Of a stretch of 64,000 nucleotides of DNA, positions 26,758 to 36,172 are shown piece by piece. The stretch comes from Crocinitomicaceae bacterium (GTDB lineage: Bacteria > Bacteroidota > Bacteroidia > Flavobacteriales_D > Sanyastnellaceae). The notes beneath the pieces were generated by a model, which worked only from the letters and a program-made list of their open reading frames with translations, was not told the DNA's origin and ran no database searches. The stretch lies in contig PACT01000033.1 in the NCBI GenBank assembly GCA_002700285.1, positions 1 through 64,000 on the forward strand, written 5' to 3'. The first letter of the stretch is position 1. Each line of letters begins with the position of its first letter. Both the position numbers and the translations under genes were made by a program.

Positions 26758-29100
26758 TTATTTTTTTAATGAGCGTTTGACAGAGCTATAGTCTAGGTAG
26801 TATAATGCCCTTATAGATAATGAGTTAATGAAGGTCTCTTCAAGCATTTGTTCCCAGTTGTTGACGTATCCAGAAGGGAGCATGTCTCCCCGAGATTGCA
26901 GCGTATTTTTCCATACAATACTCAGTTGGCTGCCGGGAGAGAATTGCCATCTGAATCCGAAGTCGACACTCCATGCATTGAAATTTACATCGTATTCAGA
27001 GGTGTTGTCAGAATCGAGATTGACAAGTTCAGTTTCATGGAGTTCCGAGTCTGTTCCCAGCGTGTAAAATTGAAGGTAATCTACCGTGCTCCAGTAATGT
27101 CTTACTCGGAGATCAATACTCGATCTGTTGGACAAGATATAGGACCCTGACAATACGTGGGTTTCACTCTTGTTGTGACGTTTTCCGAAGAGACTTTTGG
27201 TGTCGGGGATGATACCGATTGTTATTGTATCGGCAAATCCAAGTTCGCCAAACTGACCTTGATAACTATAGATGTAACTCATGGACAATTTATCATTGAT
27301 TCTAATTCTGGGTTCCATTCTAAAATCAAATCCATTCCAATCTACGCCCTCTGTAAATGCTATGCTTCGTGCGATTCTGAGGTCAAGTGCTATTTTCTTT
27401 CTGTAATCTGTAGAGATAATCAGATCGGCCTCGCCCCATTTAGGCAAATTAAAAGAATAGCCCTCTAAGCGCGGTTCAAAAAAATCAACCCCTCTTACAG
27501 GAGATCCTGCAAACCCCACCCGAGCAAATTGAAATCCTTGTGTGAGGGCACCACAATTTCCTGAAAACATGAGATTTGTAAATGTTCTGGGAGCGTAAAG
27601 TTGAGTATGAAGAATATCTAAGGATGAGAAAAGTCTAAGGAATCTCCCGAAAGGTTCCACGATTTTATATTCAAGACCTAATGCATTCACCACTTCATTT
27701 GGTGCTTCTAAATATCCCAAATCGTTGGGGTCATAAAACTCACTTTCTTCAAGATGCGAGATATTAAATGTAAAGTTTCCGGAGAGTTTTTCTGTGCCAA
27801 GTTCCCATTTGTGACCCTCGGTGCTGTATGAGGCTTGGCCATATAATGCTTGTGAATTCTGTTTGTTACGCAGTTCGAAATCGACCCCTTGTACGAGGGC
27901 TGATACTCCGTCATTTGTGACAAATGTGCTGATTCCGTGGAGGTAGCCATTGTTAGGTAAGGTTTGGTCCAATACAGCGACAGAGTAGGAGGTGACGGGA
28001 GTTTTGTCAGTTGTGTCCCGTACTTCAGCATCGATTGCAAAAGCCTGTAATGCGCCTATCCCTAATCCTCCTTTCGTCCTTCCCGAAAATTTTGAGGCAT
28101 TGACCAGTTGCAGGTTTTCACCTATTCTGCGACTGTAGAACATACCGCTCTTGTTAAAGAGTTCAGTGCCTTCTGTGAAGAAAGGTCGGTTGTCCTGGAA
28201 TTCAATTTCGAACGCACTTAAATTAAGCACGAGATTGTCAGCAACAACCTGACCGAAATCTGGGATGAGCGTCATGTCTAATGTAAACGCATCACCAATT
28301 CCCGCTTTTAAGTCCATCCCTCCATTGATCCTGGTTCCCAAATTTCCATCTTCCATAGTCTCACCGTACACTGATACATATGGAAACAGAGTCATCCTTA
28401 GAGGTGGTGTTATTTGACGGAACCCATGGAGTTCTCCAGTTTCCCTCAGTCCTTCAACAGTGCTTGTGGGGTCCATGGGTTCCCAAACGGAGAATTCTCT
28501 CAATCGTCTAATTTTCCTGTAAAAGTTAAGGCCCCAGATGATTTCTTCACCTACTTCCATTTTAGAAAACCTTAAAGCGGACCATGGGATTTTAAACTCC
28601 GCAGTCCAACCGTTATCATCAACGACAGTACGTACATCCCAGACTGCGTCCCAATTGAAATCTTGTCCGGTAGGAGAGATGTTCACATCCACCAAAATCC
28701 CAGCTGGTGTTGTTGCAAATGCGACGCCATTAATGCCGTCATTGTATGGCGACAACTGTATTCCAAATTCGTCAGAGTTCTTAATTTGATCTCTTTGTGA
28801 ATACTGCATCAATATTGAGTCAGGTGCTGTGTCGAACATTTGTGCGCCCACATAAACCGCTTCATCATCGTACAGAATTCTTATTTCTGTTTTCTGTGAA
28901 GATGCGTTGCCGGGATTGGGAGAATATTGAGTTAAACCTGTTGCTATTTTAGCATTTGTCCAACTTATTTCATTCAATGTTCCATCTAAAACAATCTCAC
29001 CGACTTTGATGCTTGCGGTGGCAATCCTTTGCGCATCAACCCTGGTTGAAAAAAATAATGTGAGTGTAAAAAAGCAAAATAAATACGCAACAACCCTCAT
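26758..29100 (-). CDS. DUF5916 outer-membrane protein with CBM9-like domain
   Basis: 780 residues. A signal peptide (1-23, ending RVDA), then a carbohydrate-binding module 9-like domain at about 27-215 (LDGTLNEISW, DEAVYVGAQMFD), then a large DUF5916 region of beta strands that is predicted to form an outer-membrane barrel, ending in LDYSSVKRSLKK. The substrate is unknown; the family is widespread in Bacteroidota and is often annotated as carbohydrate-binding. The start overlaps the mltG stop (ATGA at 29097-29100), so the gene is translated after GNAT and mltG. It is not adjacent to a polysaccharide utilisation locus. Confidence 0.85.
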   Translation of the reverse strand: MRVVAYLFCFFTLTLFFSTRVDAQRIATASIKVGEIVLDGTLNEISWTNAKIATGLTQYSPNPGNASSQKTEIRILYDDEAVYVGAQMFDTAPDSILMQYSQRDQIKNSDEFGIQLSPYNDGINGVAFATTPAGILVDVNISPTGQDFNWDAVWDVRTVVDDNGWTAEFKIPWSALRFSKMEVGEEIIWGLNFYRKIRRLREFSVWEPMDPTSTVEGLRETGELHGFRQITPPLRMTLFPYVSVYGETMEDGNLGTRINGGMDLKAGIGDAFTLDMTLIPDFGQVVADNLVLNLSAFEIEFQDNRPFFTEGTELFNKSGMFYSRRIGENLQLVNASKFSGRTKGGLGIGALQAFAIDAEVRDTTDKTPVTSYSVAVLDQTLPNNGYLHGISTFVTNDGVSALVQGVDFELRNKQNSQALYGQASYSTEGHKWELGTEKLSGNFTFNISHLEESEFYDPNDLGYLEAPNEVVNALGLEYKIVEPFGRFLRLFSSLDILHTQLYAPRTFTNLMFSGNCGALTQGFQFARVGFAGSPVRGVDFFEPRLEGYSFNLPKWGEADLIISTDYRKKIALDLRIARSIAFTEGVDWNGFDFRMEPRIRINDKLSMSYIYSYQGQFGELGFADTITIGIIPDTKSLFGKRHNKSETHVLSGSYILSNRSSIDLRVRHYWSTVDYLQFYTLGTDSELHETELVNLDSDNTSEYDVNFNAWSVDFGFRWQFSPGSQLSIVWKNTLQSRGDMLPSGYVNNWEQMLEETFINSLSIRALYYLDYSSVKRSLKK

Positions 29101-30122
29101 CGGTAAATGTTCTGTTTATTCAGCCACTTTTGGTATTGCCTTGCATTTCTGAGATGATCTCTGTATCTCCTTTCGAAAACATGCTTTCCCGTACCTCCAG
29201 GTTCGGCGCACATATAGAGAAAGTCATGTTCAGTCGCATTGAGAACAGCGTCGATGTATGTTGGTTCTGGCGTTCTAATGGTTCCTGGTGGGAGTCCAGC
29301 ATACATATACGTGTTGTATGGTGAGTCAATATCCTTGTGTTTGTTTAGAACCCGAGTAATAGTGATATCGTCCCATGCATAAATTAACGTTGGGTCTGCT
29401 TGTAGCGCTTGCCCGGTTTTTAGTCGGTTAAGATATAACCCAGCAACGATGGGCGCTTCAGAGATATTTGATGTTTCGGCTTGGACGATAGAAGCCAAAA
29501 TCACCGCCTCCTCCTCAGAAAGGTTTTTGCTTTTTGCTTTCTTCTGTCGCTTCGTATTCCACCAAATCGCGCTTTCTTTTGTGAGTCTGAGAACCGCTTT
29601 TTCAGCCTCCGTTTCCCACCACATTTCATATGTGTTGGGAATCATTTGCCAACGGATACTGTCGGGACGAATCAACTGAAGCACCGCCATGCTGTCAGCG
29701 GCAATATTCTGCGCGATTTTACCTGCGATGACATCGAGATCTCTCCCGGCAGGAACAATGACTCTCACAGACTCTCTGTCGCCAGTCGCAAATTTATGCG
29801 CAACATCACCAATGGTTTCTCCGGCCTTTATTTCATACTTGCCAGGCACAATTTGTTCACTCCACCCTCTCCAGTATAGAACCCTCGTAAGGCGCTCACC
29901 ATGGCCCCCATGCATCGTGACTTCATCCTCAATGGTCAATTGGTGTTCTTGAAGTGTAAGTTTTGGATCTAAATAAATAGTAATGTGTTCAGACTCGCTC
30001 GGCAAGAGTGTGCCAAACCAATGTCCAAAAACCCCAAATACCAATATTATTGATGTTATTTTGCCTAATATCCCTACAATAACAAGAGGAAGCCCGTACT
30101 TTTTAACGTATTTTTTAATCAC
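29097..30122 (-). CDS. mltG: Endolytic murein transglycosylase MltG
   Basis: 341 residues. One N-terminal transmembrane helix (about 11-32), a LysM-like region around 90-125, and the YceG catalytic domain from about 150. The catalytic Glu 216 lies in SIVQAETSN, followed by LYLNRLKTGQALQADPTLIYA and SPYNTYMYAGLPPGTI, all standard. MltG cuts nascent glycan strands at the inner membrane and is thought to set strand length. It overlaps the GNAT gene by eight bases and the DUF5916 gene by four. Confidence 0.93.
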   Translation of the reverse strand: MIKKYVKKYGLPLVIVGILGKITSIILVFGVFGHWFGTLLPSESEHITIYLDPKLTLQEHQLTIEDEVTMHGGHGERLTRVLYWRGWSEQIVPGKYEIKAGETIGDVAHKFATGDRESVRVIVPAGRDLDVIAGKIAQNIAADSMAVLQLIRPDSIRWQMIPNTYEMWWETEAEKAVLRLTKESAIWWNTKRQKKAKSKNLSEEEAVILASIVQAETSNISEAPIVAGLYLNRLKTGQALQADPTLIYAWDDITITRVLNKHKDIDSPYNTYMYAGLPPGTIRTPEPTYIDAVLNATEHDFLYMCAEPGGTGKHVFERRYRDHLRNARQYQKWLNKQNIYR

Positions 30123-30642
30123 GATTTAATAATTGAAATAAGACGACATCACACCATTTTTTGGTGCCTTTTACCCATTCTTTTCTTAACTCACAGTCTA
30201 TATATTCTGCTTTTTGAAATAAATTTATGCTTGGCTGATGGTCTGCTGGAACTTCTGCATACAATTGATGCAATCCCAGATGTTTAAATGCATATTCATG
30301 CAGCAGATTCAATCCAGCCAAAGCATGTCCGTTGTTCCTCTCTGCTTCGTCGATTGCGATGCCTACTCCTGCGCGTAAATTCCGAATGTCAAAGTCATAA
30401 AGATCGACTGCACCCACAGTCTTCCATGCTTGCTCTGTGTCTTTATAATCCAGCATGAGACGCAATTGTTTGTCTTTATAAATGTCGTGTTCACCCTCTG
30501 CAAATTTAAGCAAAGTCGCTTGGCTATAAGGAGTTAGCGTACTTCCGAGCCACCAAATAGATGAGGTGTTTTCCCATTTGTGTAGCCAAACAACGTCCTC
30601 AGGTTCGAGCGCTCTAAGTCTATATGTCGAAGTCTCTAACAT
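30115..30642 (-). CDS. GNAT-family N-acetyltransferase
   Basis: 175 residues of the RimJ/RimL-like GNAT fold: LRALEPEDVVWLHKWEN at the start, the acetyl-CoA loop near 95-115 (GIAIDEAERNNGHALAGL) and LGLHQLYAEVPADHQPSINLFQKAEY near 128-155. It transfers an acetyl group from acetyl-CoA; the acceptor cannot be told. It heads a minus-strand run with mltG and DUF5916. A TAACTTTG box ends only five bases before its ATG, which would make the transcript nearly leaderless. It is divergent from the export lipoprotein gene. Confidence 0.87.
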   Translation of the reverse strand: MLETSTYRLRALEPEDVVWLHKWENTSSIWWLGSTLTPYSQATLLKFAEGEHDIYKDKQLRLMLDYKDTEQAWKTVGAVDLYDFDIRNLRAGVGIAIDEAERNNGHALAGLNLLHEYAFKHLGLHQLYAEVPADHQPSINLFQKAEYIDCELRKEWVKGTKKWCDVVLFQLLNRD

Positions 30643-30647
30643 ATTTG

Positions 30648-30655
30648 CAAAGTTA
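30648..30655 (-). promoter_or_regulatory. TAnnTTTG box before the GNAT-mltG-DUF5916 run
   Basis: TAACTTTG on the minus strand fits all fixed positions of the Bacteroidota -7 box and ends five bases before the ATG at 30642. No TTTG stands at the expected upstream distance, so confidence is limited. Confidence 0.35.
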
Positions 30656-30673
30656 GAGTCTTACCTTGCGGTT

Positions 30674-31438
30674 ATGAGATTAATTGTGACTTTTACATTT
30701 TCTGTTTTTTTTATCTCGAGTTGTTCAATCAATAGGGATCTTCTTTTTCAATCGCCTAAAGGTTTTAAATACTCAGATTTAGGACATGCAACCACCACAG
30801 ATTATAAGTTGGCTGCCAACGACGAGTTGTCATTTCAACTTTTTCCTAATGGCGGAGAGAGACTTCTCGCCATCACAACAGGCATTTTTTCTGAGGAAAA
30901 AAACAATTCAATTTTTCAAAACCGAAATATGGGGACCTATCGAATCAAACCATCGGGCCAGGTGGAATTGCCAGAGATCGGATTGATACAGGTTTCTGAT
31001 TTGACTTTGGAAGAAGCTGAAGCAGCAATCGAGAACGCTTATTCCTCCACCTACCATGACCCATATGTTTTATTGAGTGTCACAAATAACAGGGTGTTGG
31101 TTTTTCCTGGTGAAGCGGGGCAGGCAACTGTCATTACGCTTCAAAACCAAAACACGACGGTCCTTGAAGCCCTTGCACTTGCAGGAGGTGTACGGTCACG
31201 AGGAATCGCTTCTAAGGTTAAATTGATAAGAAGTACACCTGATGGAAGAGATGTATACTTGCTTGACTTAAGTTCTATGGAAGGCGTACAGGATGCATCC
31301 TTAATTGTACAAGCAAATGACATTATATATGTAAGTTCTACGCCTGATTTGGCCACTGGATTCTTGAATGAAATAACGCCCATTGTTTCTATTACTTCAA
31401 CGATAGGCTTGTTGTATGCTGTATTGAGAGGTTTGTAA
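30674..31438 (+). CDS. Polysaccharide export outer-membrane lipoprotein (Wza-like)
   Basis: 254 residues from the ATG at 30674; a longer upstream frame would overlap the divergent GNAT gene and hide the lipoprotein signal. Residues 1-17 are hydrophobic and end FISSCSIN, so Cys 17 or so should be acylated. The polysaccharide export domain is at about 40-135 (YKLAANDELSFQLFPN, GTYRIKPSGQVELPEIG), followed by an SLBB-type domain (about 137-225) and a C-terminal hydrophobic segment. Such proteins form the outer-membrane channel for capsule or exopolysaccharide export. No Wzc-type chain-length kinase lies beside it; rfbC follows by two bases. Confidence 0.88.
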   Translation: MRLIVTFTFSVFFISSCSINRDLLFQSPKGFKYSDLGHATTTDYKLAANDELSFQLFPNGGERLLAITTGIFSEEKNNSIFQNRNMGTYRIKPSGQVELPEIGLIQVSDLTLEEAEAAIENAYSSTYHDPYVLLSVTNNRVLVFPGEAGQATVITLQNQNTTVLEALALAGGVRSRGIASKVKLIRSTPDGRDVYLLDLSSMEGVQDASLIVQANDIIYVSSTPDLATGFLNEITPIVSITSTIGLLYAVLRGL

Positions 31439-31440
31439 TA

Positions 31441-31986
31441 ATGAAAATAACGAAGACACCTATTTCTGGTCTGCTCTTACTGCAGCCTACATTCTATGAA
31501 GATCATCGGGGGAGGTTTGTTGAGTCTTGGAATTCCAGTGCGTTTGATCGTGCTGTAGGACGTGAAGTAAGCTTCGTACAGGATAACGAAAGCCATTCAA
31601 AAGCACATGTGCTTCGAGGCTTGCATTTCCAAAACCCTCCCGCTTCACAAGGTAAACTTGTTCGCGTGTCTCAGGGCTCGATACTCGATGTTGCTGTTGA
31701 TTTACGTTTATCATCGCCCACATATGGGATGCATTATGCAGTGCAGCTGGATTCAGCTTCAGGATTGCAGTTTTGGATTCCCGAAGGATTTGCGCATGGA
31801 TTTTTGGCCCTCGAAGCGGATACAAAGGTCCAATATAAATGTACTTCTCCTTACAATTCAGATTGTGAAAACGCGCTTTTGTGGAACGACCCAGGTTTGG
31901 GAATCGATTGGGGAGTAGAAGCGCCTATTCTTTCAGATAAAGATTTAAAAGCGTCCTTGTTTCAAGATTTTAAATCGCCTTTTTAA
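31441..31986 (+). CDS. rfbC: dTDP-4-dehydrorhamnose 3,5-epimerase
   Basis: 181 residues, a cupin-fold enzyme that converts dTDP-4-dehydro-6-deoxyglucose to dTDP-4-dehydrorhamnose for rhamnose-containing surface sugars. The catalytic His 62 is in VLRGLHFQNPP, the dyad Asp in VAVDLR, and PEGFAHGFLAL near 116-126 is conserved. N-terminal PTFYEDHRGRFVESW is typical. The other rml genes are not in this window. It is two bases downstream of the export lipoprotein gene and probably co-transcribed with it. Confidence 0.95.
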   Translation: MKITKTPISGLLLLQPTFYEDHRGRFVESWNSSAFDRAVGREVSFVQDNESHSKAHVLRGLHFQNPPASQGKLVRVSQGSILDVAVDLRLSSPTYGMHYAVQLDSASGLQFWIPEGFAHGFLALEADTKVQYKCTSPYNSDCENALLWNDPGLGIDWGVEAPILSDKDLKASLFQDFKSPF

Positions 31987-32081
31987 AGCGTCACTTTCCG
32001 GGTTTTAAACACAGGCATAATGTGAATAACCATTGTGTTGTGCATGACAGCATTTGATTTCTTCAAGTACCTTTATCAGCC

Positions 32082-32987
32082 ATGCCAAACACCCTTCTCT
32101 CCACCATCGCCATTGCCGCTTCAAGTGTGCTTTTTGTAACCTCTGTATCTTCTGAAACATTACCATCTGTAGTCCAAGCGACAGAGGTCAGTGTGTTTGT
32201 CTCTCCAACGATTCCTGATGCGCTAGAACTCGCTGGAGAGCGCGTGCCGATTGATGGATTTGGCGTGAGAGAAAGTTTAGATAAGGAACTGATTGTAAAT
32301 ACATACAGACACAGCTCCACCATCCTGTATTTAAAGAAATCTGCGCGTTGGTTCCCGGTCATTGAGGAGATTCTTAAAGAAGAAGGGGTACCAAATGATT
32401 TTAAGTACCTCGCTGTTATTGAAAGTGGATTGAGTCAGGTGGTTTCGCCTGCGGGTGCAAGTGGATTTTGGCAGTTCATGAAAAAGACGGCGCCAGAATA
32501 TGGTTTGGAAGTGAGTGCCTCCGTTGACGAAAGATATGATGTAGAGAAGAGCACCAGGGCAGCATGTCAATATTTAAAAGAATCATATATTCGTTTTGGG
32601 AGTTGGTCTTTGGCTGCCGCTTCCTACAACATGGGGCAGTATGGCGTAGAGAAGTGCCTCGACGAACAAAGCGTAGACAATTACTGGGATCTTCATTTAA
32701 ACAGTGAGACAGGAAGGTATGTCTATCGAATGTTGGCGATCAAAGAGGTCATGAGTTCACCTGTGACCTATGGCTTTCACATCTCATCAGAAGGACTTTA
32801 TTTGCCACACGATGTGCGTGAACTCGAAGTTTCTGAAAACATCAGTAATCTCAATGATTTTGCGTTGAAAAACGGATCTAACTTGAAGGAATTAAAGGCA
32901 CTGAATCCTTGGTTGAGGAAGGGGTATCTAACTGTAAAGCCAGGCAAAACTTACGTCATTTCATTGCCGAAAATCGTGACTGAATAG
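32082..32987 (+). CDS. Lytic murein transglycosylase (MltD-like)
   Basis: 301 residues. An N-terminal signal peptide (about 1-24), then a goose-lysozyme-like SLT domain at about 95-220: the catalytic Glu is in YLAVIESGLSQ near 114, followed by SPAGASGFWQFM and AAASYNMG. The last 50 residues (NISNLNDFALKNGSNLKEL to ISLP) resemble one LysM peptidoglycan-binding motif. It cleaves glycan strands to 1,6-anhydro ends in the periplasm. The last 37 bases overlap tail to tail with the CoA-transferase gene. No recognised membrane anchor beyond the signal. Confidence 0.9.
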   Translation: MPNTLLSTIAIAASSVLFVTSVSSETLPSVVQATEVSVFVSPTIPDALELAGERVPIDGFGVRESLDKELIVNTYRHSSTILYLKKSARWFPVIEEILKEEGVPNDFKYLAVIESGLSQVVSPAGASGFWQFMKKTAPEYGLEVSASVDERYDVEKSTRAACQYLKESYIRFGSWSLAAASYNMGQYGVEKCLDEQSVDNYWDLHLNSETGRYVYRMLAIKEVMSSPVTYGFHISSEGLYLPHDVRELEVSENISNLNDFALKNGSNLKELKALNPWLRKGYLTVKPGKTYVISLPKIVTE

Positions 32988-34057
32988 GCGGTCGTTCTCG
33001 GTTTCACAAGCGGTCTTTTTGAATGTTTTATGTCTTCCTTGATCACGGCTTTTGATCCAGGTGAACCAGGCGCAAAAACGTCATCCAATGTCTTGACTGC
33101 TCCTGCTGGAACGCGTGATTCATGAAATTGTCGCAACAGACTTTCTTTCTGATGTCCCGTTACAAGTTGCTGCAGATCAGAAATGAGTTGAATTCTGTGA
33201 GTCACCCGATCTTGATTTGTCAAGTATCTTGTCTCACGACTTAACTCGGGCTTCCCCAAAACCTCACATAGAGATATAAATTGAGCGTCTGATCCTATTG
33301 CCAGCACGAGATTACCATCCTCGAATTCCAACTGTTCTCCATAGGGTGCAATGTTTGGATGTATGGAACCTCTGCGCTGAGGGATTGTATCATTCATCAA
33401 ATAATTGGTGGCTTGATTCACAAGTGCCGCGATTCCACTAAGTTCAAGGCTCACCTGGGCATACCATCCTGTTGCTCCACGTTCTCTCGCGTACAGTCCA
33501 GTTGTGACCGCCGACCTCATTTGGTGCGAGGCAAGAATGTCAATCATGGCTACGGGAATTTTGACACCACGATTTTCAGGGGCTCCGTTCATATGCATGA
33601 ATCCCGTTTCTGCTTGCATGACGACATCATACGCAAGTCTTTCAGGTGATTCAGCAAATCCCACCAAACGTATGTGTATGACATTTGGAAATTTCTTCGC
33701 CAACTTCTCTGGGGTAAGATCGAATTTGTTGAGATCGCCTTCTTTAAAGTTTTGTAACAGGATATCGCAGGTGGATAATTCATTTTCAAGCCATTTGCGA
33801 CCCTGGTCAGAGGCCAGGTCAATCTTGATTGTTTCTTTGAATGTGTTTGCTGCAGCAAAATAAGCTGAGTTTGGATCGTCTGTGGGTTCTCCTTTAGACC
33901 TCCAGGTTCTTGTGACATCTCCGAGCCTAGGATGTTCAACTTTGAGAACGGTTGCGCCTCCTTCAGCCAAAAAGCTTCCTGCCAATGGGCCTGCCAATAC
34001 GCTCGCTAGTTCTAGAACTTTTAAACCCTCAAATGGTTTGATATCTGCTTTTTTCAC
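32951..34057 (-). CDS. Class III CoA-transferase (CaiB/BaiF family)
   Basis: 368 residues. The N-terminus FEGLKVLELASVLAGPLAGSFLAEGGA and the segment VEHPRLGDVTR are diagnostic of the CoA-transferase family III fold, and the catalytic Asp is expected in YDVVMQAETG near residue 163. Members transfer CoA between carboxylic acids or act as 2-methylacyl-CoA racemases; the substrate here cannot be told. It has no partner acyl-CoA genes nearby. It is convergent with, and overlaps, the transglycosylase gene, and divergent from the secreted-protein gene at 34108. Confidence 0.88.
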   Translation of the reverse strand: MKKADIKPFEGLKVLELASVLAGPLAGSFLAEGGATVLKVEHPRLGDVTRTWRSKGEPTDDPNSAYFAAANTFKETIKIDLASDQGRKWLENELSTCDILLQNFKEGDLNKFDLTPEKLAKKFPNVIHIRLVGFAESPERLAYDVVMQAETGFMHMNGAPENRGVKIPVAMIDILASHQMRSAVTTGLYARERGATGWYAQVSLELSGIAALVNQATNYLMNDTIPQRRGSIHPNIAPYGEQLEFEDGNLVLAIGSDAQFISLCEVLGKPELSRETRYLTNQDRVTHRIQLISDLQQLVTGHQKESLLRQFHESRVPAGAVKTLDDVFAPGSPGSKAVIKEDIKHSKRPLVKPRTTAYSVTIFGNEMT

Positions 34058-34107
34058 TCGTCAAATTTACGTCAAAAGTTATTTTTTTATTCGTATCTTT
34101 TCGTGCC

Positions 34108-36159
34108 TTGAAAACTTTACATAAATATATCACGCTTTTTTTGTCCACTGTCGTTCTTAGCTTTACGACTGCTTTTGGCCAAAGTGATTCTGAGCTTTTT
34201 CCCAAATTAAATATGGCACTTGTAGGGATGGTGTCTTTGGATGAGATGTCTGTAAGCCATACAAACGATGTCTGGGGATGGACTGATGCCCTCGATTCAA
34301 CTGAGTATGTTTTGCTGGGATCTGACAATGGTGTGTGTTTTGTGAAATTAGTAAGTGGGGGAGTCCCTCATTTTATGGGCCGTCTTCCGACGCACAATAC
34401 AAATAGTTTGTGGAGGGATGTGAAAGTCATCGGAGATTACGCTTATGTGGTCAGTGAGGCTCCTGGACATGGGTTACAGATTTTTGATCTGACTGAATTA
34501 AGGGACTGGGATGAATCGTTGGGTACAGTTATTTGGTCCGAGTCAAGTCATGTTTCTGGGGTGAGTACTGGACACAATTTGGCTGTACACGAAGACTCCA
34601 ATTCACTCTATATTTTGGGGTCGAATCTCGAATCTGGTGGCGTGATGATTTATGATGTATCAAATCCATTAACGCCAGTTTTAACTGGTATTTATGGCGA
34701 ATCTGGATATTTTCACGATGCACAAATCATCACCTATTCGGGTCCTGATCCAGATTATTACGGAGACATTATTTTGATTGCGGCAAACATAACAGGGTTG
34801 GTTATTCTAAATGTCACGGACCCTGCGGATGTTGTTCAAATATCGTATTCACCCTATTTCAACGCCTATTATGCGCACCAAGTTTGGATGAGTGATGATG
34901 GTGCCTTCATTCTTATGGGTGACGAACTTGACGAAACCTCAAACGCTGTATCTGGAACACGGACATTGATATGGGACGTTCAAAATCTAGACTCACCCCA
35001 GCTTGCTGGACAACATACTTCAGATATGCTCGCCTCAGATCACAACCAATATATCTCTGGTGAATTGACGTATCAAAGTAATTATAAGTCGGGGCTTAGA
35101 ATTTTAAACACAAGTCAGTGGTCTTCGGGTACCCTCACAGAGGTCGCCTATTTCGATGTGTATCCTGAGAATGATGACGCTGGATTTTTAGGCACCTGGT
35201 CAAACTATCCGTTTTTTGCCTCAGGCTACATTGCCGTGTCTTCAATTGATCGGGGGTTATTCATTTTGAAACACAATGTGCTGGATGTTTCTGTCGTTGT
35301 CGATTCTTGGTGCTCAAGTGATTGGATTAATTTCAATGTGACTGTTCCCGAAGGGTTTACGGGACCTTATCAACTCTCTGTAGAAGGGCTTCCTATCGGT
35401 GTTTATCCTGTTGGAATCAGTCACAATCCCATAACTGTCGAACCAGGAAGCACCACGCTGTGTTATATTTTGGGGTCATCTAGTTTTTCTGGGGTCATCG
35501 ATCCTTTGTGGGTCTTAGAAACAGAATCAAATCGTTTTGAAACCCGGACCCCATTTTCAAGTGAATCCGCTTCAGCGATTTTTCTAGATCATGATGGGGA
35601 TGGTTTTGGAGATCCCAACAATGCTATTCTGGGATGTGAAAGTGATTTGATTGAAGTCGGTTCTTACGTTACAAATGCGATGGATTGCGACGATTCTAGG
35701 GCTTCTACATATCCTGAGTCTCCCGAAACATGTGATTTTATTGACAACGATTGCAATGGGCTTATTGACGATAACGTGTCTCTTCTGTCCTGGTATCCAG
35801 ATGCAGATGGTGATGGTTTTGGAGCTTTGGTGGGCGCGGTGTTAATGTGTGGTCCGCCTGCTGAATATGTCATGAATTCATCGGATTGCAATGATGACTC
35901 AGCCGTTATTTACCCTGGTGCCTTAGGCACATATCAGGGGTTCGACAACAATTGTGATGGGGTGTTTCAAGTTGAGGAGCATCATGCTTGTCCCGGAGAT
36001 TTTAATTTCGACAATTCAAGAAATGTGATGGACCTGCTTGACATCTTGGGCGCCTACGGATGTTTGGGACCAGGATGTTTGACAGATATGAATGAAGATG
36101 GTGCTGTGAGTGTCAACGATCTTCTGCTGTTTTTAATCTATATCGGCGTTCCTTGTTAG
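34108..36159 (+). CDS. Secreted choice-of-anchor-B protein with MopE-type and dockerin-like modules
   Basis: 683 residues, starting at TTG 34108 because no ATG precedes the signal peptide (1-24, MKTLHKYITLFLSTVV...FGQ). About 30-395: the choice-of-anchor B region, a beta-propeller-like fold with aromatic-rich repeats. About 395-490: a beta-sandwich-like stretch. About 494-560 and 565-620: two MopE-type metal-binding units, each with an Asp-rich loop (DHDGDGFGD, DADGDGFGA) and a Cys-flanked DNDCNG or DNNCDG loop. 628-683: two dockerin-like calcium loops (DFNFDNSRNVMDLLDIL and DMNEDGAVSVNDLLLFL) between Cys residues. No T9SS sorting domain was found, so the way it leaves the cell and stays attached is open. 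No enzyme motif. Confidence 0.8.
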   Translation: MKTLHKYITLFLSTVVLSFTTAFGQSDSELFPKLNMALVGMVSLDEMSVSHTNDVWGWTDALDSTEYVLLGSDNGVCFVKLVSGGVPHFMGRLPTHNTNSLWRDVKVIGDYAYVVSEAPGHGLQIFDLTELRDWDESLGTVIWSESSHVSGVSTGHNLAVHEDSNSLYILGSNLESGGVMIYDVSNPLTPVLTGIYGESGYFHDAQIITYSGPDPDYYGDIILIAANITGLVILNVTDPADVVQISYSPYFNAYYAHQVWMSDDGAFILMGDELDETSNAVSGTRTLIWDVQNLDSPQLAGQHTSDMLASDHNQYISGELTYQSNYKSGLRILNTSQWSSGTLTEVAYFDVYPENDDAGFLGTWSNYPFFASGYIAVSSIDRGLFILKHNVLDVSVVVDSWCSSDWINFNVTVPEGFTGPYQLSVEGLPIGVYPVGISHNPITVEPGSTTLCYILGSSSFSGVIDPLWVLETESNRFETRTPFSSESASAIFLDHDGDGFGDPNNAILGCESDLIEVGSYVTNAMDCDDSRASTYPESPETCDFIDNDCNGLIDDNVSLLSWYPDADGDGFGALVGAVLMCGPPAEYVMNSSDCNDDSAVIYPGALGTYQGFDNNCDGVFQVEEHHACPGDFNFDNSRNVMDLLDILGAYGCLGPGCLTDMNEDGAVSVNDLLLFLIYIGVPC

Positions 36160-36172
36160 GCAAGATTCTTCT

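Noticed and set aside
34108-36159. Cellulosome component
   Set aside because: The dockerin-like end is present, but no cohesin, scaffoldin or glycoside hydrolase is in the window.
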